DNA of 64,000 nucleotides from Lacticaseibacillus brantae DSM 23927 (GTDB lineage Bacteria; Bacillota; Bacilli; Lactobacillales; Lactobacillaceae), in NCBI RefSeq assembly GCF_001436115.1, contig NZ_AYZQ01000001.1, positions 682,001-746,000 on the forward strand, given 5' to 3'. Both the position numbers and the translations under genes were made by a program. Shown piece by piece: positions 16,155 through 25,572 of this stretch (its first letter is position 1; every line of letters starts with the position of its first letter). Under the pieces are notes generated by a model. That model was given only the letters and a program-made list of their open reading frames with translations. It made no database searches and was not told the origin of the DNA.

Positions 16155-17096
16155 TTAATAAACTGACGCAATATTTTCCAATACGTCAACAAAGTCCGCG
16201 TCGTTGTTGAAGGGTGCAATCATGGTGAAATGTTCCCCACCCGCCGCTTCAAAGTACATCCGATTTTCCATATCTAATTCATATAAAGTTTCTAGACAAT
16301 CAGATGTGAAACTCGGGGCGATGACGGCCACCCGCTTGACTCCAGCTGCGGGCAACTGCTTCAAAGTCTCGTCTGTTGCGGGTCCCAACCATGGATCCCG
16401 GCCAAACCGGGACTGGTAGGTCAATTGCGTTTTGGGGGCCGTTTTCAATGCTTTGAGAATTAAAGCCGTAGAATTCTCGCATCGAGTGGCATAAGGGTCA
16501 CCGTCACGGACATAACTTTCGGGAATGCCGTGATACGAGAATAAAATTAAGTCCGGATCCAGTGTTTGAACCGTTGCATCAATGCGGTCCGCGATGGCTT
16601 GAACATATAATGGATTTTGGCTAAAGTCACTGACCAAGTGTAGCGCCGGCATGTGCATCTGATTACGATAATAGGCCTGCACTTGATCAAATGTAGCTGC
16701 AGTAGTGGTGCTTGAATACTGAGGATAAAGCGGAATGATGGTCAAATCATCGACCCCCAAATCCGCCATTTCACCAAGCACGGTGGGAATCCGAGGATTG
16801 CTGTAACACATGGCATAACGCACAATCCGATCAGAGAACCGAGTCTGAAGGGCAGCAGTCTGTTGCTTCGTGTAGACTTCAAGCGGTGAGCCTTCATCTG
16901 TCCAAATTTTCTGATAAAGGGCCGCTGACTTCTTCGGCCGCGATGGCAGAATCATGCCATGGAGAATCCCCCACCATAAAATACGATTAGTCCTTATAAC
17001 CCGCGGGTCGCCTAAAAAATCGTGCAAATACGCCCTGACCGCCGGTGCATCTGGCCGTTCGGGGGTACCAAGATTGATCAACAGAATCCCTTTCAT
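16155..17096 (-). CDS. hemH: Ferrochelatase
   Basis: 313 aa, full length for Gram-positive monofunctional ferrochelatases, which insert iron into (copro)porphyrin. N-terminal ILLINLGTPERPDAPAVRAYLHDFLGDPRV, catalytic His in FSYHGIPESYV (about residue 188) and Glu in SDCLETLYELD (about 265). AAGGA lies before the ATG. No other heme biosynthetic gene is in the window, and lactobacilli generally lack the pathway, so its role may be to use imported porphyrin. Weakly linked to the upstream DUF1304 gene (18 bases). Confidence 0.92.
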   Translation of the reverse strand: MKGILLINLGTPERPDAPAVRAYLHDFLGDPRVIRTNRILWWGILHGMILPSRPKKSAALYQKIWTDEGSPLEVYTKQQTAALQTRFSDRIVRYAMCYSNPRIPTVLGEMADLGVDDLTIIPLYPQYSSTTTAATFDQVQAYYRNQMHMPALHLVSDFSQNPLYVQAIADRIDATVQTLDPDLILFSYHGIPESYVRDGDPYATRCENSTALILKALKTAPKTQLTYQSRFGRDPWLGPATDETLKQLPAAGVKRVAVIAPSFTSDCLETLYELDMENRMYFEAAGGEHFTMIAPFNNDADFVDVLENIASVY

Positions 17097-17114
17097 AAAT
17101 AAATCCTTTCGTGG

Positions 17115-17486
17115 TTAATGCGCGAAGTAAAAAGCAATGATTGCGAGCAAGGCTGGTAATCCTTGAACCCACAGAATTTGCCGGGTCGCAGTTATACCGC
17201 CATAAATTGCGGCGACGATGACCATCGCTAAGGCTAAGTACACTGTCTGAACGCTAGCTGTTCCAGCTAACCAGAATTGGGCAAAGAAAATCAAAACGCC
17301 AATGAAGCCATTGTACAGGCCTTGATTACCCATCAAAGTCTTCACTTGAGGATCTTTTAAGGTCGCTAAGGGCACACCGAAAGCTTGTGCAGCAAAGGCA
17401 GTCTGGGAACCAAACATTTCGAGTCCCATAATGAAAAACGCCTCAAGGCCAACCAAAACAACGAGAATCATACTAAGCAATTGCAT
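17115..17486 (-). CDS. DUF1304 family membrane protein
   Basis: 123 aa with four hydrophobic segments and the family pattern LVGLEAFFIMGLEMFG ... LMGNQGLYNGFI. Start at ATG 17486 with GGGGAG upstream. Function unknown. Immediately upstream of hemH on the same strand. Confidence 0.82.
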   Translation of the reverse strand: MQLLSMILVVLVGLEAFFIMGLEMFGSQTAFAAQAFGVPLATLKDPQVKTLMGNQGLYNGFIGVLIFFAQFWLAGTASVQTVYLALAMVIVAAIYGGITATRQILWVQGLPALLAIIAFYFAH

Positions 17487-17555
17487 ATTTGAAAACTCCC
17501 CTACTCTTTGAATAAATCTAAGTGTAGGGGAGCCTAGGGCTTTAATCAAGCCAGA

Positions 17556-19406
17556 TTAATTTTTCACTGATTTCCGGCACAAGACCGCAACCATCGCACC
17601 CACTAAGAAGACTAAGAGCAGCACCGCCGCAGTGTTAGTCCCAAGCAAACCTGCAGGTACCCCAGGCTGAATCAAGCCGCTGACTGATAACAGAATCCCA
17701 ATTAAGCCAACAATAGAGCCCCCAGCAATCAGACCGGATGACAGGCTAACCCCATTTTGGACTTGCGTTTTGGCGTTGTCGTTCTTAAATTCAATCAACA
17801 CGCGAATCAGCGCGCCGACAAGAATAATCGACGTGGTGGCCATTGGCAAGTAGAAACCAATGGCGACCGTCATAATTGGCAGTTTAAGGAAATACATCAC
17901 GATTCCCATCACAATACCGATGATAATAATGTTAAACGGTAATTGCGCGGTCAGAATTCCACTGGTCAACGTCGCAATCAAATTGGCTTGTGGCAAACCA
18001 AATACTGGTACGGCAGCATCTGAGACCAATTGATTCTTCAGCAGTAAAATGACGCCAATCACGGTCAGAGTCCCAACACCAGCAGCTAATAAGAAGCGCC
18101 GTTGCATCACAGCCCGATCAGCCTTCATCAATACGGTCGCTTTTTGCGTTTGACTGTAGCCTCCACCGATACTAATGGCGGTCACAACAAAGGTCGCCAA
18201 GAGTAACAAGGTCCGAGTGTTGGCAAGGTCGGTCCAGCCCATTACAACAAATAACAGGGTCAGTAAGACCAAACTAGCAATGGTCATCCCGGAAACTGGT
18301 AGATTCGAAGTCCCTAAAGTCCCCGTGAGATTTGCAGCCACCACCACGAAAACAAATGCCAACAGCAATGATAAGCCTCCGGCCAGTAAACCTAACCATA
18401 AGTTGCCAGACAAGCCAGTTGCGACAGCCAGCACGCCCAAGCTCGAGAAAATCAATAAGCCGATACCGAGCTTCGATTTAGCTTGGTTGCTCCCCAAAGT
18501 TGCTTTCAAAGAGCTCACAATAATCGGCACCAATTTCAGGGCGCCAATAATCCCGCCAGCCAACATCATGCCAGCCCCGAGATACTTGGTATACCCGCTG
18601 ACAATGCCGTCAAAATCGAGCGAACTGACTGCCGTGCCCGCCGCGTTCCAAACGTGAGCGGATGATTGTGCCATATCTGTAAAGTAACCAATGAGCGGAA
18701 CAATCGCAAAGTTGGCTAGCAGCGAACCAGCAAACATTTTAACCGCCACATCAAGGCCAACAATAAAGCCGATCCCAGCAAGTAGTGGATTGACTTCCAA
18801 CTCAAACTTCCAGCGATAACCCTTGTCTCCGAAGAGAACGAAGTGATTGTTAACCCAGCCAAAAACCGAGCTGGTCACCAACGTAATCAGGCCGCCAATC
18901 CCAAACCCTGCGCCCATCATTTTGAGCCCAGTGCCACCTTCAGCAGATGCCCGAATAGTTTCACTAATCGCCATTGCTTCGGGATAAATCAAAACTTGCG
19001 CCTGATTAATCAATAGATGCTGCTCGACGATAGCTGAAACGCCAACACCAAATGTCAGCCCTAAGATGCCAACTAACGCCGCTTCTAAGAAATTAAACTG
19101 GGCCCCAATTAGTAAAACTGCTGGCAGGACATAAATAATCCCACTGGCAACCGTCTCCCCACCGCTGGCCATGCCCTGCATTTGGTTCACACCAGCAAAC
19201 CCTTGCTTACGTGCAAACGCCCGCACCACAGTCGATCCAATAATGGCCCCGGGAATCCCTGCGGCCACAGTGAGCCCGGCCTTCATCCCAGAATACGCTG
19301 TCGATGCAGCAAACAAGATAGCTAACAATAAGCCTACAATCAGCACCAAGGTACTGCCGGTGGCAGCTTTAACCTTTGGCGTCACTAAAGTCGGTTGTTT
19401 TTCCAT
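17556..19406 (-). CDS. OPT family oligopeptide transporter
   Basis: 616-aa polytopic membrane protein of the OPT family (proton-driven oligopeptide or metal-chelate uptake). Conserved N-terminal stretch AYSGMKAGLTVAAGIPGAIIG and many transmembrane helices across the length. AGAGG lies before the ATG. The transported substrate cannot be told from sequence; the neighbouring ferrochelatase makes a metal or heme-related substrate conceivable but unproven. Confidence 0.88.
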   Translation of the reverse strand: MEKQPTLVTPKVKAATGSTLVLIVGLLLAILFAASTAYSGMKAGLTVAAGIPGAIIGSTVVRAFARKQGFAGVNQMQGMASGGETVASGIIYVLPAVLLIGAQFNFLEAALVGILGLTFGVGVSAIVEQHLLINQAQVLIYPEAMAISETIRASAEGGTGLKMMGAGFGIGGLITLVTSSVFGWVNNHFVLFGDKGYRWKFELEVNPLLAGIGFIVGLDVAVKMFAGSLLANFAIVPLIGYFTDMAQSSAHVWNAAGTAVSSLDFDGIVSGYTKYLGAGMMLAGGIIGALKLVPIIVSSLKATLGSNQAKSKLGIGLLIFSSLGVLAVATGLSGNLWLGLLAGGLSLLLAFVFVVVAANLTGTLGTSNLPVSGMTIASLVLLTLLFVVMGWTDLANTRTLLLLATFVVTAISIGGGYSQTQKATVLMKADRAVMQRRFLLAAGVGTLTVIGVILLLKNQLVSDAAVPVFGLPQANLIATLTSGILTAQLPFNIIIIGIVMGIVMYFLKLPIMTVAIGFYLPMATTSIILVGALIRVLIEFKNDNAKTQVQNGVSLSSGLIAGGSIVGLIGILLSVSGLIQPGVPAGLLGTNTAAVLLLVFLVGAMVAVLCRKSVKN

Positions 19407-19560
19407 GCTTTACCTCTTTCTCGCATTGAATTAAATATGAATAAATAAAAAGCTTTTTCGTTAGATTTCAGGGTAACAGTTAACCCGCTTACCTATATTG
19501 GCACACAATCTAAAGCCCGACAAGTGTATTTTTGATTGCAAAAATATTACACAACAACAA

Positions 19561-19603
19561 AAGCCACGCCGTTCGACTTTAGACAGTGAAAACGGCGTGG
19601 CTT
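19561..19603 (-). terminator. Terminator after the guanine deaminase gene
   Basis: AAGCCACGCCGTT/AACGGCGTGGCTT, a 13-bp stem, about 80 bases past the deaminase stop, followed on the minus strand by TTTTGTTGTTG. The rest of 19407-19681 holds only the AT-rich leader of the OPT gene. Confidence 0.75.
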
Positions 19604-19681
19604 TATGCAATGTTTGGGAATAAATATGCAATGTTATATTACAAAACTCAATTAGAAATCGGCATGAAAAACTTATTGTTT

Positions 19682-20152
19682 TTAGTATAAGGTTCGTTGC
19701 TGATCTTGGTAGGCGGTAAATGCTGGCAGCGTGAGACTTCGATCGTGTTGACTCAGATTCAAGGTTGGCCCTTCCAAACCGGCCTCAATGTACTGATAAA
19801 TGGCATCATCGCGGAACCCGATTTCCGCTGCGTCTTTAGCAGTATTGCCATAGTAGACGGTTTTGATGTTGGCCCAAATGATGGCACTCAAACACATAGG
19901 ACAAGGATAGGCAGAGGTGTACAGCACGCACCCTGTTAAATCATGCGTTTTCAAAACTTGTCCGGCCCGGCGAATGGCCACAATTTCACCGTGGGCGGTG
20001 GGATCATGGTCGATTAACACTTGATTGTGACCCTGGGCAATCACCTGATTATCCTTCACGATGACACAGCCGAACGGCCCGCCATCCCCACTGGTGACGT
20101 TATCCATTGCGAGCTGTGCTGCTGTTGCCATAAAGTTTGATTGATACATCAT
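19682..20152 (-). CDS. guaD: Guanine deaminase / nucleoside deaminase
   Basis: 156-aa zinc-dependent cytidine-deaminase-fold enzyme: HGEI (zinc His and catalytic Glu, about residue 55) and PCPMC (two zinc Cys, about residue 85). The C-terminal FRDDAIYQYIEAG region resembles bacterial GuaD, which converts guanine to xanthine. Two ATG codons in a row follow AGGAGG; the second (20149) is equally possible. Confidence 0.82.
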   Translation of the reverse strand: MMYQSNFMATAAQLAMDNVTSGDGGPFGCVIVKDNQVIAQGHNQVLIDHDPTAHGEIVAIRRAGQVLKTHDLTGCVLYTSAYPCPMCLSAIIWANIKTVYYGNTAKDAAEIGFRDDAIYQYIEAGLEGPTLNLSQHDRSLTLPAFTAYQDQQRTLY

Positions 20153-20218
20153 TATTCCTCCTACCTAGATGCCACGCCGTTGCGTTACACTTAGGGTACC
20201 ACATAAGGAGGACTAGCT

Positions 20219-20344
20219 GTGAAGAACAAAAACTTACGCCCAATCGGCATTGCCACAACCGTTTTCGGCGGCCTGGCCACCATGGCCGGCATGTTAACAG
20301 TCGCAACTGGCATCATCACCATCATTTTTGGTAAACGGAAATAA
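20219..20344 (+). CDS. Small membrane protein, 41 aa, GTG start
   Basis: GTG start seven bases after AAGGAGG; product MKNKNLRPIGIATTVFGG... with one hydrophobic segment (about residues 9-36) and basic residues at both ends (KNKNLR and GKRK). Divergent from the deaminase gene and followed at once by a strong terminator, so it is a complete transcription unit. No family recognised. Confidence 0.6.
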   Translation: MKNKNLRPIGIATTVFGGLATMAGMLTVATGIITIIFGKRK

Positions 20345-20352
20345 GGCTCAAG

Positions 20353-20405
20353 CATTTAAAAAGCGTTCACACCCGATGAACTGGGGACGAACGCTTTTTT
20401 AAATG
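20353..20405. terminator. Bidirectional terminator
   Basis: CATTTAAAAAGCGTTC and its exact complement, 16-bp stem, between the 41-aa gene and the oxidoreductase gene; T-rich on both strands. Confidence 0.85.
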
Positions 20406-20415
20406 GCTGGATAAC

Positions 20416-21315
20416 TCAGAGTTGACTGATCAAGTCGGCAATCAATTTATGACTCCGAAGGCTCGATTCTGGGGAGACGGGATTCTGATCGTGACTGGCA
20501 ATGGCCTGAACAAAAGCGCGAACCAGCGGATCAAACCCTCGCGTCACCAAAGTCGGCTCCCAGTCTGGCGCGGCTTGGACTTGTTCAGTCTGGCCCTCCA
20601 ATTGCTGGTGTTGGCCCAAATTGATACTGCGACTGATCCCATGCGAGCTTTCAACAGTCGCTTCTTCATAATTAGTCCCAGCCACCATATTAACGCGGGC
20701 TTCTGCGCGCAGGCCATTACCGGTGAACGTCACCGACGCCTGTTCAAGTTGATGGTCCTTATTTTGATGGAGACTATAGTGAACATTTTGTGGATCAGGA
20801 AATCCAGCCAGAAACAGCGCTGTATCGACGGGATGAATCATTAGATCAAATAAAGCAAATTTGGTGTCCTCTAAATCTTCAGTCCGTGTCTTGAGCACGG
20901 TCACTGCATTCTTGTCAGCCACTTGCGCCAGTTCCTGATTAATCGGCGCAAAGCGACGATTGAAGCCAACCGTCAGCAGCTGTTGGCGGTCAGCAGCCAA
21001 CCGATAAAGATCCTCTACCTCAGCGAAATTCTCACTAATTGGCTTATCAACATAGACATTGACCCCACGCAGTAGAAAATCCCGAATCAGGTCGTAATGG
21101 GTAGCAGTTGGCGTGTGAATCATCACGGCGTCGAGTCCTTCCTGGCTCGCTAAAGAAGTGGTCGTCTTAAATCCGTATTGTTGGCCGATTGCGGCCAATT
21201 TATCTTGATCCCGCGTTTGAATTTGCCAGTTAACTTGAGACCGTAGACCCGCATACACAGGCAGGTATGCCTTTTGCGCAATGTTGCCCAACCCAATCAC
21301 ACCAATATTAAGCAT
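20416..21315 (-). CDS. Gfo/Idh/MocA family oxidoreductase
   Basis: 299 aa; N-terminal Rossmann fold with GLGNIAQKAYLP (about residues 7-18), dehydrogenase motif DKPISENFAEVEDL (about 93) and C-terminal Gfo/Idh domain. NAD(P)-dependent; substrate unknown (usually a sugar or inositol). Start at ATG 21315 with GAAGGTG upstream. Confidence 0.9.
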   Translation of the reverse strand: MLNIGVIGLGNIAQKAYLPVYAGLRSQVNWQIQTRDQDKLAAIGQQYGFKTTTSLASQEGLDAVMIHTPTATHYDLIRDFLLRGVNVYVDKPISENFAEVEDLYRLAADRQQLLTVGFNRRFAPINQELAQVADKNAVTVLKTRTEDLEDTKFALFDLMIHPVDTALFLAGFPDPQNVHYSLHQNKDHQLEQASVTFTGNGLRAEARVNMVAGTNYEEATVESSHGISRSINLGQHQQLEGQTEQVQAAPDWEPTLVTRGFDPLVRAFVQAIASHDQNPVSPESSLRSHKLIADLISQL

Positions 21316-21413
21316 TCTGTCACCTTCCGAATTATCATTTAATTTCAGTATAGGCAAGCGGCCACGGCATAGCAAAGGTTAGCGGCCTTAGTGAGCAAAA
21401 CTTAACAAAAAAA

Positions 21414-21436
21414 GCGGTCGCCGAAACGGCGACCGC
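21414..21436 (-). terminator. Terminator after the LysM protein gene
   Basis: GCGGTCGCCG/CGGCGACCGC, 3-base loop, followed by seven T on the minus strand. Confidence 0.85.
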
Positions 21437-21455
21437 AACATCATTAGTATTTAAA

Positions 21456-22040
21456 TTAAAGGGCCCATGGACTCATGCCAGCAGCGTTATATAAACGAAT
21501 GGCATCAGCAATTTGGGTATCGACATCGTTACTACCGTTGACCCAGAGGCTTTGGAACAAGCCGTGTGCAGAACTACTTGGGTTTTGCGCAGTCGCTTGC
21601 CAGCCAGATTCACGGGTAATGATGGCATCCCATGTGGAAGCAGAAACGCCTGTTGCAGCGACCATCTTGTTTAAGACGTAAGACTTCAGGGAGCTACCAT
21701 AGTTAACGGTACTTGAAGTTGTCGTCGTTGGCGCTGCGGTCGTCGTTGTTTGTTGAACAGGTGCTTGCGCAACAGTACTCTGTTGGACAGTGCCTTGAAC
21801 TTTGACAATATCGCCAACGTGAATTAAGTCATATCCACCAACAGTGCGGCCATTCAGTGTTTCTAAACTTGGAATGCTCATATTGTACGTTTTAGCAATA
21901 CTCATGTAAGTATCACCGGCTTGCACGGTCACAGTGCCGTTACCATTGTCAGAAGCGGCATGTGCTGTGCCTGTGCTCAAGCCTGCAAAGCCAAGTGTCA
22001 ATGTTGCTGCAGTTGCGAATAAAAGAGTTTTAAGTTTCAA
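21456..22040 (-). CDS. Secreted LysM-domain protein, aggregation-promoting-factor-like
   Basis: 194 aa: signal peptide (residues 1 to about 28, cleavage near AHA-A), one LysM domain (about 37-82, VTVQAGDTYMSIAKTYNMSI), a Gln/Thr-rich linker and a C-terminal domain (WDAIITRESGWQATAQNPSSS) like that of Apf proteins and transglycosylase-like lysozyme folds. It should bind peptidoglycan and act in cell shape or wall turnover. Starts at TTG after AAAGGA. The leader (22041-22205) is AT-rich and has TGACGTAA twice. Confidence 0.85.
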   Translation of the reverse strand: MKLKTLLFATAATLTLGFAGLSTGTAHAASDNGNGTVTVQAGDTYMSIAKTYNMSIPSLETLNGRTVGGYDLIHVGDIVKVQGTVQQSTVAQAPVQQTTTTAAPTTTTSSTVNYGSSLKSYVLNKMVAATGVSASTWDAIITRESGWQATAQNPSSSAHGLFQSLWVNGSNDVDTQIADAIRLYNAAGMSPWAL

Positions 22041-22205
22041 GATATCAATTTCCTTTCCTGTGTGCGTCGGTTGATGATGCTTATACTAGACGTTCAACAT
22101 GACAGCCAAGTATGGATAAGATTACAATGCCGTGACGTAAACAGGACGTGATAACATTGACGTAATATAACACGTGTTTATTGCAAGATTACAGCCAAAT
22201 CAAAA

Positions 22206-22242
22206 AAATACCCACAAACCAAAGCATGGTTTGTGGGTATTT
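22206..22242 (-). terminator. Terminator after pgi
   Basis: AAATACCCACAAACC/GGTTTGTGGGTATTT followed on the minus strand by a T-run. Confidence 0.85.
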
Positions 22243-22251
22243 CAAATTAAA

Positions 22252-23592
22252 TTACAAGCGTGCGTTGAGTTCCTTGGTCATTTCTTCATAACCAGGGCGA
22301 CCCAAGAGGGCAAACATGTTCTTCTTGTAAGCTTCGACACCAGGTTGGTCAAATGGGTTAATCCCGTTCAAGTAACCAGAAATAGCAACTGCTGCTTCAA
22401 AGAAGTAGATCATATAGCCAAGCGTGTAAGCATCTTGTTGAGGGATCGAAACGGTCATCACAGGGACACCGCCGTCGGTATGGGCAAGCACAACCCCTTC
22501 GTAAGCCTTGCGGTTAACTTCAGCCATTGACCGGCCTTCAAGGTAACCTAAGCCATCCAAGTTGCCAGCTTCCGCGGGAATCTTCAAGTCGTGGGTAGGA
22601 TTTTCAACCCAGACAACAGTTTCCATTAAGTTGCGTAAACCTTCTTGGATGTATTGGCCCAAACTGTGCAAGTCAGTACTGAAGTTAGCACTTGATGGGT
22701 AAATCCCCTTTTGGTCCTTACCTTCAGATTCACCCATTAATTGCTTCCACCATTCGCCAAGGTATTGCAAGGTTGGTTCGTAGTTTTCAAGTAATTCCGT
22801 GGTGTAACCCTTCCGGTAAAGGATGTTACGCATTGCAGCATATTGATAAGCTTCGTTCTTAGACAAATCGTCACTGCTGTATTCCTTAGCAGCATCGCCT
22901 AAACCGCGCATCATGTCGTCGATATTGCCACCGGCAACAGCAATTGGTAACAGACCTACAGCAGACATCACTGAGTAACGGCCACCTAAGTCATCTGGCA
23001 CAACGAATTCAGCGTAGCCTTCAGCGTCGGCTTCAGTCTTCAAGGCACCCTTAGCCCGATCAGTTGTGGCGTAGATGCGCTTAACAGCGCCTTCCTTACC
23101 ATACTTTTCGATTAACTTGGCCTTCAGAATCCGGAAAGCGATTGAAGGTTCAGTCGTTGTCCCTGACTTTGAAATAACATTCAATGAGAAGTCACGGTCG
23201 CCGATGATGTCTAATAAGTCAGACAAATATGAGCTAGAAATTGAGTTACCAGCAAAGTAAACTTCAGGGAACTTCAAATTAGGATCGGCATTACGGAACG
23301 TGTGGGATAAGAAGTCGATGGCCATGCGGGCACCAAGATATGAACCACCAATCCCAATCGCGATAAACACTTCAGAATCAGATTGGATCTGCTTAGCAGC
23401 ATCTTTAATCCGAGCGAATTCATCCTTATCATAGTTAGTAGGTAAATCAAGGAAACCGCGGAAATCTGCACCAGCACCGGTACCTTCGCGTAATTCTTTA
23501 TCAGCAGCTGTAACCAGCGCTTGCATTTGGCCAAGTTCGTTATCGTGCACAAACTTGCCGAGCTTTGATGAATCAAAAGAGATGTGAGCCAT
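22252..23592 (-). CDS. pgi: Glucose-6-phosphate isomerase
   Basis: 446 aa, usual length of the Gram-positive enzyme. Sugar-phosphate-binding motifs [17 protein letters not shown] and [18 protein letters not shown], then [27 protein letters not shown] and the C-terminal [10 protein letters not shown]. Interconverts glucose-6-phosphate and fructose-6-phosphate. Start at ATG 23592, ten bases after GGAGG. Monocistronic. Confidence 0.96.
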   Translation of the reverse strand: MAHISFDSSKLGKFVHDNELGQMQALVTAADKELREGTGAGADFRGFLDLPTNYDKDEFARIKDAAKQIQSDSEVFIAIGIGGSYLGARMAIDFLSHTFRNADPNLKFPEVYFAGNSISSSYLSDLLDIIGDRDFSLNVISKSGTTTEPSIAFRILKAKLIEKYGKEGAVKRIYATTDRAKGALKTEADAEGYAEFVVPDDLGGRYSVMSAVGLLPIAVAGGNIDDMMRGLGDAAKEYSSDDLSKNEAYQYAAMRNILYRKGYTTELLENYEPTLQYLGEWWKQLMGESEGKDQKGIYPSSANFSTDLHSLGQYIQEGLRNLMETVVWVENPTHDLKIPAEAGNLDGLGYLEGRSMAEVNRKAYEGVVLAHTDGGVPVMTVSIPQQDAYTLGYMIYFFEAAVAISGYLNGINPFDQPGVEAYKKNMFALLGRPGYEEMTKELNARL

Positions 23593-23666
23593 TATGGGCA
23601 ATCCTCCTATAAATTTGAAGTAAATTCAACTTAAACTCTATGCGCTATTGCCCGAAAAATCAAGCA

Positions 23667-23707
23667 AATCCCGCAGCTCTTCATAAAAATATGAATAGTG
23701 CGGGATT
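23667..23707 (-). terminator. Terminator after the sugar transporter gene
   Basis: AATCCCGCA/TGCGGGATT with an AT-rich internal stem, downstream of the minus-strand transporter gene. Confidence 0.7.
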
Positions 23708-23721
23708 GTTTAAATTATCTT

Positions 23722-24570
23722 TTATTTCATAATACCAAGCACGATACCACCAAGAATAACCAATAAGCTCCCGATTGTGACGTAGCGCATTTCTTTGTGG
23801 GTTTTCTTCTCGCCCAGTAAATAAATTGATCCAAAGGTTGAGATAACAATCCCCATCTGTGCTAGTGAGAAAGAAACGGCTAAACCAACAGGCTTGATGG
23901 ACAATAGCATGAAGACATTCCCAGTGCCCCAAAGTAAACCGGTCAGAATATTCTTCCAAGTGCCCTTAGCGAAGGCGTCATGACCAAAGGCAAAGAGACT
24001 TGCGCCAATGACCATCCCAATACTTTGTGGTAAGACAACGGCTAACGCATCCAGATGTCCTGCCGTGATCACAATGGTGTAACCCGCGTAGCCAATGGTT
24101 GAAATCAGCAGTGTCCGTAAGCCCTTGCCCACGGAGTCGCCTGCGGAAGCGTCACTCTTTTCCTTCTTAGAGGTGAGGTAAGCCCCAGCAATCAATAGGA
24201 ATAAAGCTAAGAGACCCAAGAAAACATCCTTGCTGGTCCGCCATTCAGCAAACAGCAAAGCACCAGCCAAGGTGTTGGCCACCAACTGCATCCCGGTTGA
24301 AATCGGCACAGTCAGTGAAACCCCCATGAACTTCATGGATTGGAATTGTTGACTTTGGCCCAGACTCCAGAATAGCCCGGATAGAATCCCCAAAGCCCAA
24401 ACTTTCATATCCATGGCGGGTTGAGCCACTAAGAAAGTCCCAATCCCAAAAACTAATGCCCCGAGGGTCATCCCTAATGTCTGTTGATAGGCGTTACCGC
24501 CTAATTTACCGCTGACCAACCCGATGGAGCCCCATGCTAAGGCTGGAATTAATGCAAGAATAATCGCCAT
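23722..24570 (-). CDS. GRP family sugar transporter (glucose/ribose uptake permease)
   Basis: 282 aa, about ten membrane segments, with the family N terminus ALIPALAWGSIGLVSGKLGGNAYQQTLG and C-terminal LAQMGIVISTFGSIYLLGEKKTHKEM. The family includes GlcU (glucose) and RbsU (ribose), PEP-independent uptake. AGAGGA precedes the ATG. Two cre-like sites upstream suggest catabolite control. Confidence 0.9.
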   Translation of the reverse strand: MAIILALIPALAWGSIGLVSGKLGGNAYQQTLGMTLGALVFGIGTFLVAQPAMDMKVWALGILSGLFWSLGQSQQFQSMKFMGVSLTVPISTGMQLVANTLAGALLFAEWRTSKDVFLGLLALFLLIAGAYLTSKKEKSDASAGDSVGKGLRTLLISTIGYAGYTIVITAGHLDALAVVLPQSIGMVIGASLFAFGHDAFAKGTWKNILTGLLWGTGNVFMLLSIKPVGLAVSFSLAQMGIVISTFGSIYLLGEKKTHKEMRYVTIGSLLVILGGIVLGIMK

Positions 24571-24631
24571 GGTCTTTCCTCTTTCTGTTTATATGAGTTT
24601 TAAATTTAAATAACGAAATATGATTCTACAT

Positions 24632-24690
24632 TGATTTCGTTTTCAAAGCAAGCGCATTTTTAAGCGGTTTCAACAATGGAAACGCCTTCA
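24632..24690. promoter_or_regulatory. Two cre-like sites upstream of the sugar transporter
   Basis: TGAAAACGAAATCA on the minus strand (24632-24645) and TGGAAACGCCTTCA on the plus strand (24677-24690) both fit the CcpA consensus TGNAANCGNWNNCA apart from the flexible positions. The second overlaps a dyad GCGGTTTC/GGAAACGC, which could instead be a LacI-family operator. Confidence 0.5.
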
Positions 24691-24772
24691 AGAAAACTCG
24701 TGTTATTATTGCAAGTTTTCATAAATTTTCAATCTGTCTAGACCAGTTAAAAAACGATGAGAAAACAAAAAA

Positions 24773-24810
24773 TAGCCTCTCCAAAGATGCTTTACATCTC
24801 AAGACAAGCT
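24773..24810 (-). terminator. Terminator after the VanZ gene
   Basis: Long imperfect hairpin starting within the stop codon (AGCTTGTCTTGAGAT with ATCTTTGGAGAGGCT) followed by TTTTTTG on the minus strand. The region 24571-24772 between it and the transporter gene holds the cre-like sites and no gene. Confidence 0.7.
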
Positions 24811-25426
24811 AGGCATGCCCGTGGGCGTGAATCCATTTTTTTGGCAGTAACAAGTAGCCAAGGACGCCACCCAACGTATTAAAAATCACATCATCAATGT
24901 CAGTCACGCCGGTATTAAGGACAAATTGCAAGGCCTCAATACTCAGTGAGAAACAGACTGCAACAAAGAACATGCGCCCCCAATTTGATTTCTGTGGATG
25001 GACCAACGGCCACAAAAAGCCCAAAGGCATAAACCACAACACATTACCCAAGGATTGATACCAGAAGTCAATCATGCTGGCCCCTTCGGTTAATTTGACC
25101 GTTTCGACCAGCGGCCGCCAATTAATAACCGACAACGGCCGATGCCAGTATAGTTGCAGATCCCACGGGAAATAGGCATCGCGAAAGACAGTCAAGTTAA
25201 ATAGTAAAAGTAAGTAAGTCACCAGTAGGACCAAACGCAATTCTTGTCCCCAATGCAAGCGCTTGTGGTGCACGCCCCGCCAAACCCAACGTAAGATTAG
25301 AAAAATCAATAGGTAAAAAATGGTCTTGTCAATGCTTTGAAAAATAAGCGTAATTAATGGAAAGTGATTAATTCGGGTTGCATAGTGCGCAGCAACCCAA
25401 AGATATAATGGTTTTAGAAACAGCAA
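24809..25426 (-). CDS. VanZ family membrane protein
   Basis: 205 aa with about five membrane segments and the VanZ pattern WFMPLGFLWPL ... SIEALQFVLNTGVTDIDDVIFNTLGGVLGYLL. Homologues include teicoplanin-resistance VanZ and many of unknown role. Start set at TTG 25426, five bases after AGGGG; an in-frame TTG ten codons upstream lacks a ribosome site. Divergent from the LtaS-like gene. Confidence 0.85.
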   Translation of the reverse strand: MLFLKPLYLWVAAHYATRINHFPLITLIFQSIDKTIFYLLIFLILRWVWRGVHHKRLHWGQELRLVLLVTYLLLLFNLTVFRDAYFPWDLQLYWHRPLSVINWRPLVETVKLTEGASMIDFWYQSLGNVLWFMPLGFLWPLVHPQKSNWGRMFFVAVCFSLSIEALQFVLNTGVTDIDDVIFNTLGGVLGYLLLPKKWIHAHGHA

Positions 25427-25572
25427 TGCAACCCCTCCTCCGTAATATGATAACAAACTGACGCCTCATCGCGGCAAAATTTGCGTGACTTTGGCAAATC
25501 TTACGCTTTTTTGAGTTGCTGGTCATTCAGTTTAACGGGTACAATAGGCAAGACAGAAAGGGGGAAGCATGA

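Noticed and set aside
18175-18657. 160-codon plus-strand frame inside the OPT transporter gene
   Set aside because: Antisense shadow of a polytopic membrane protein; composition is what complementary hydrophobic codons give.
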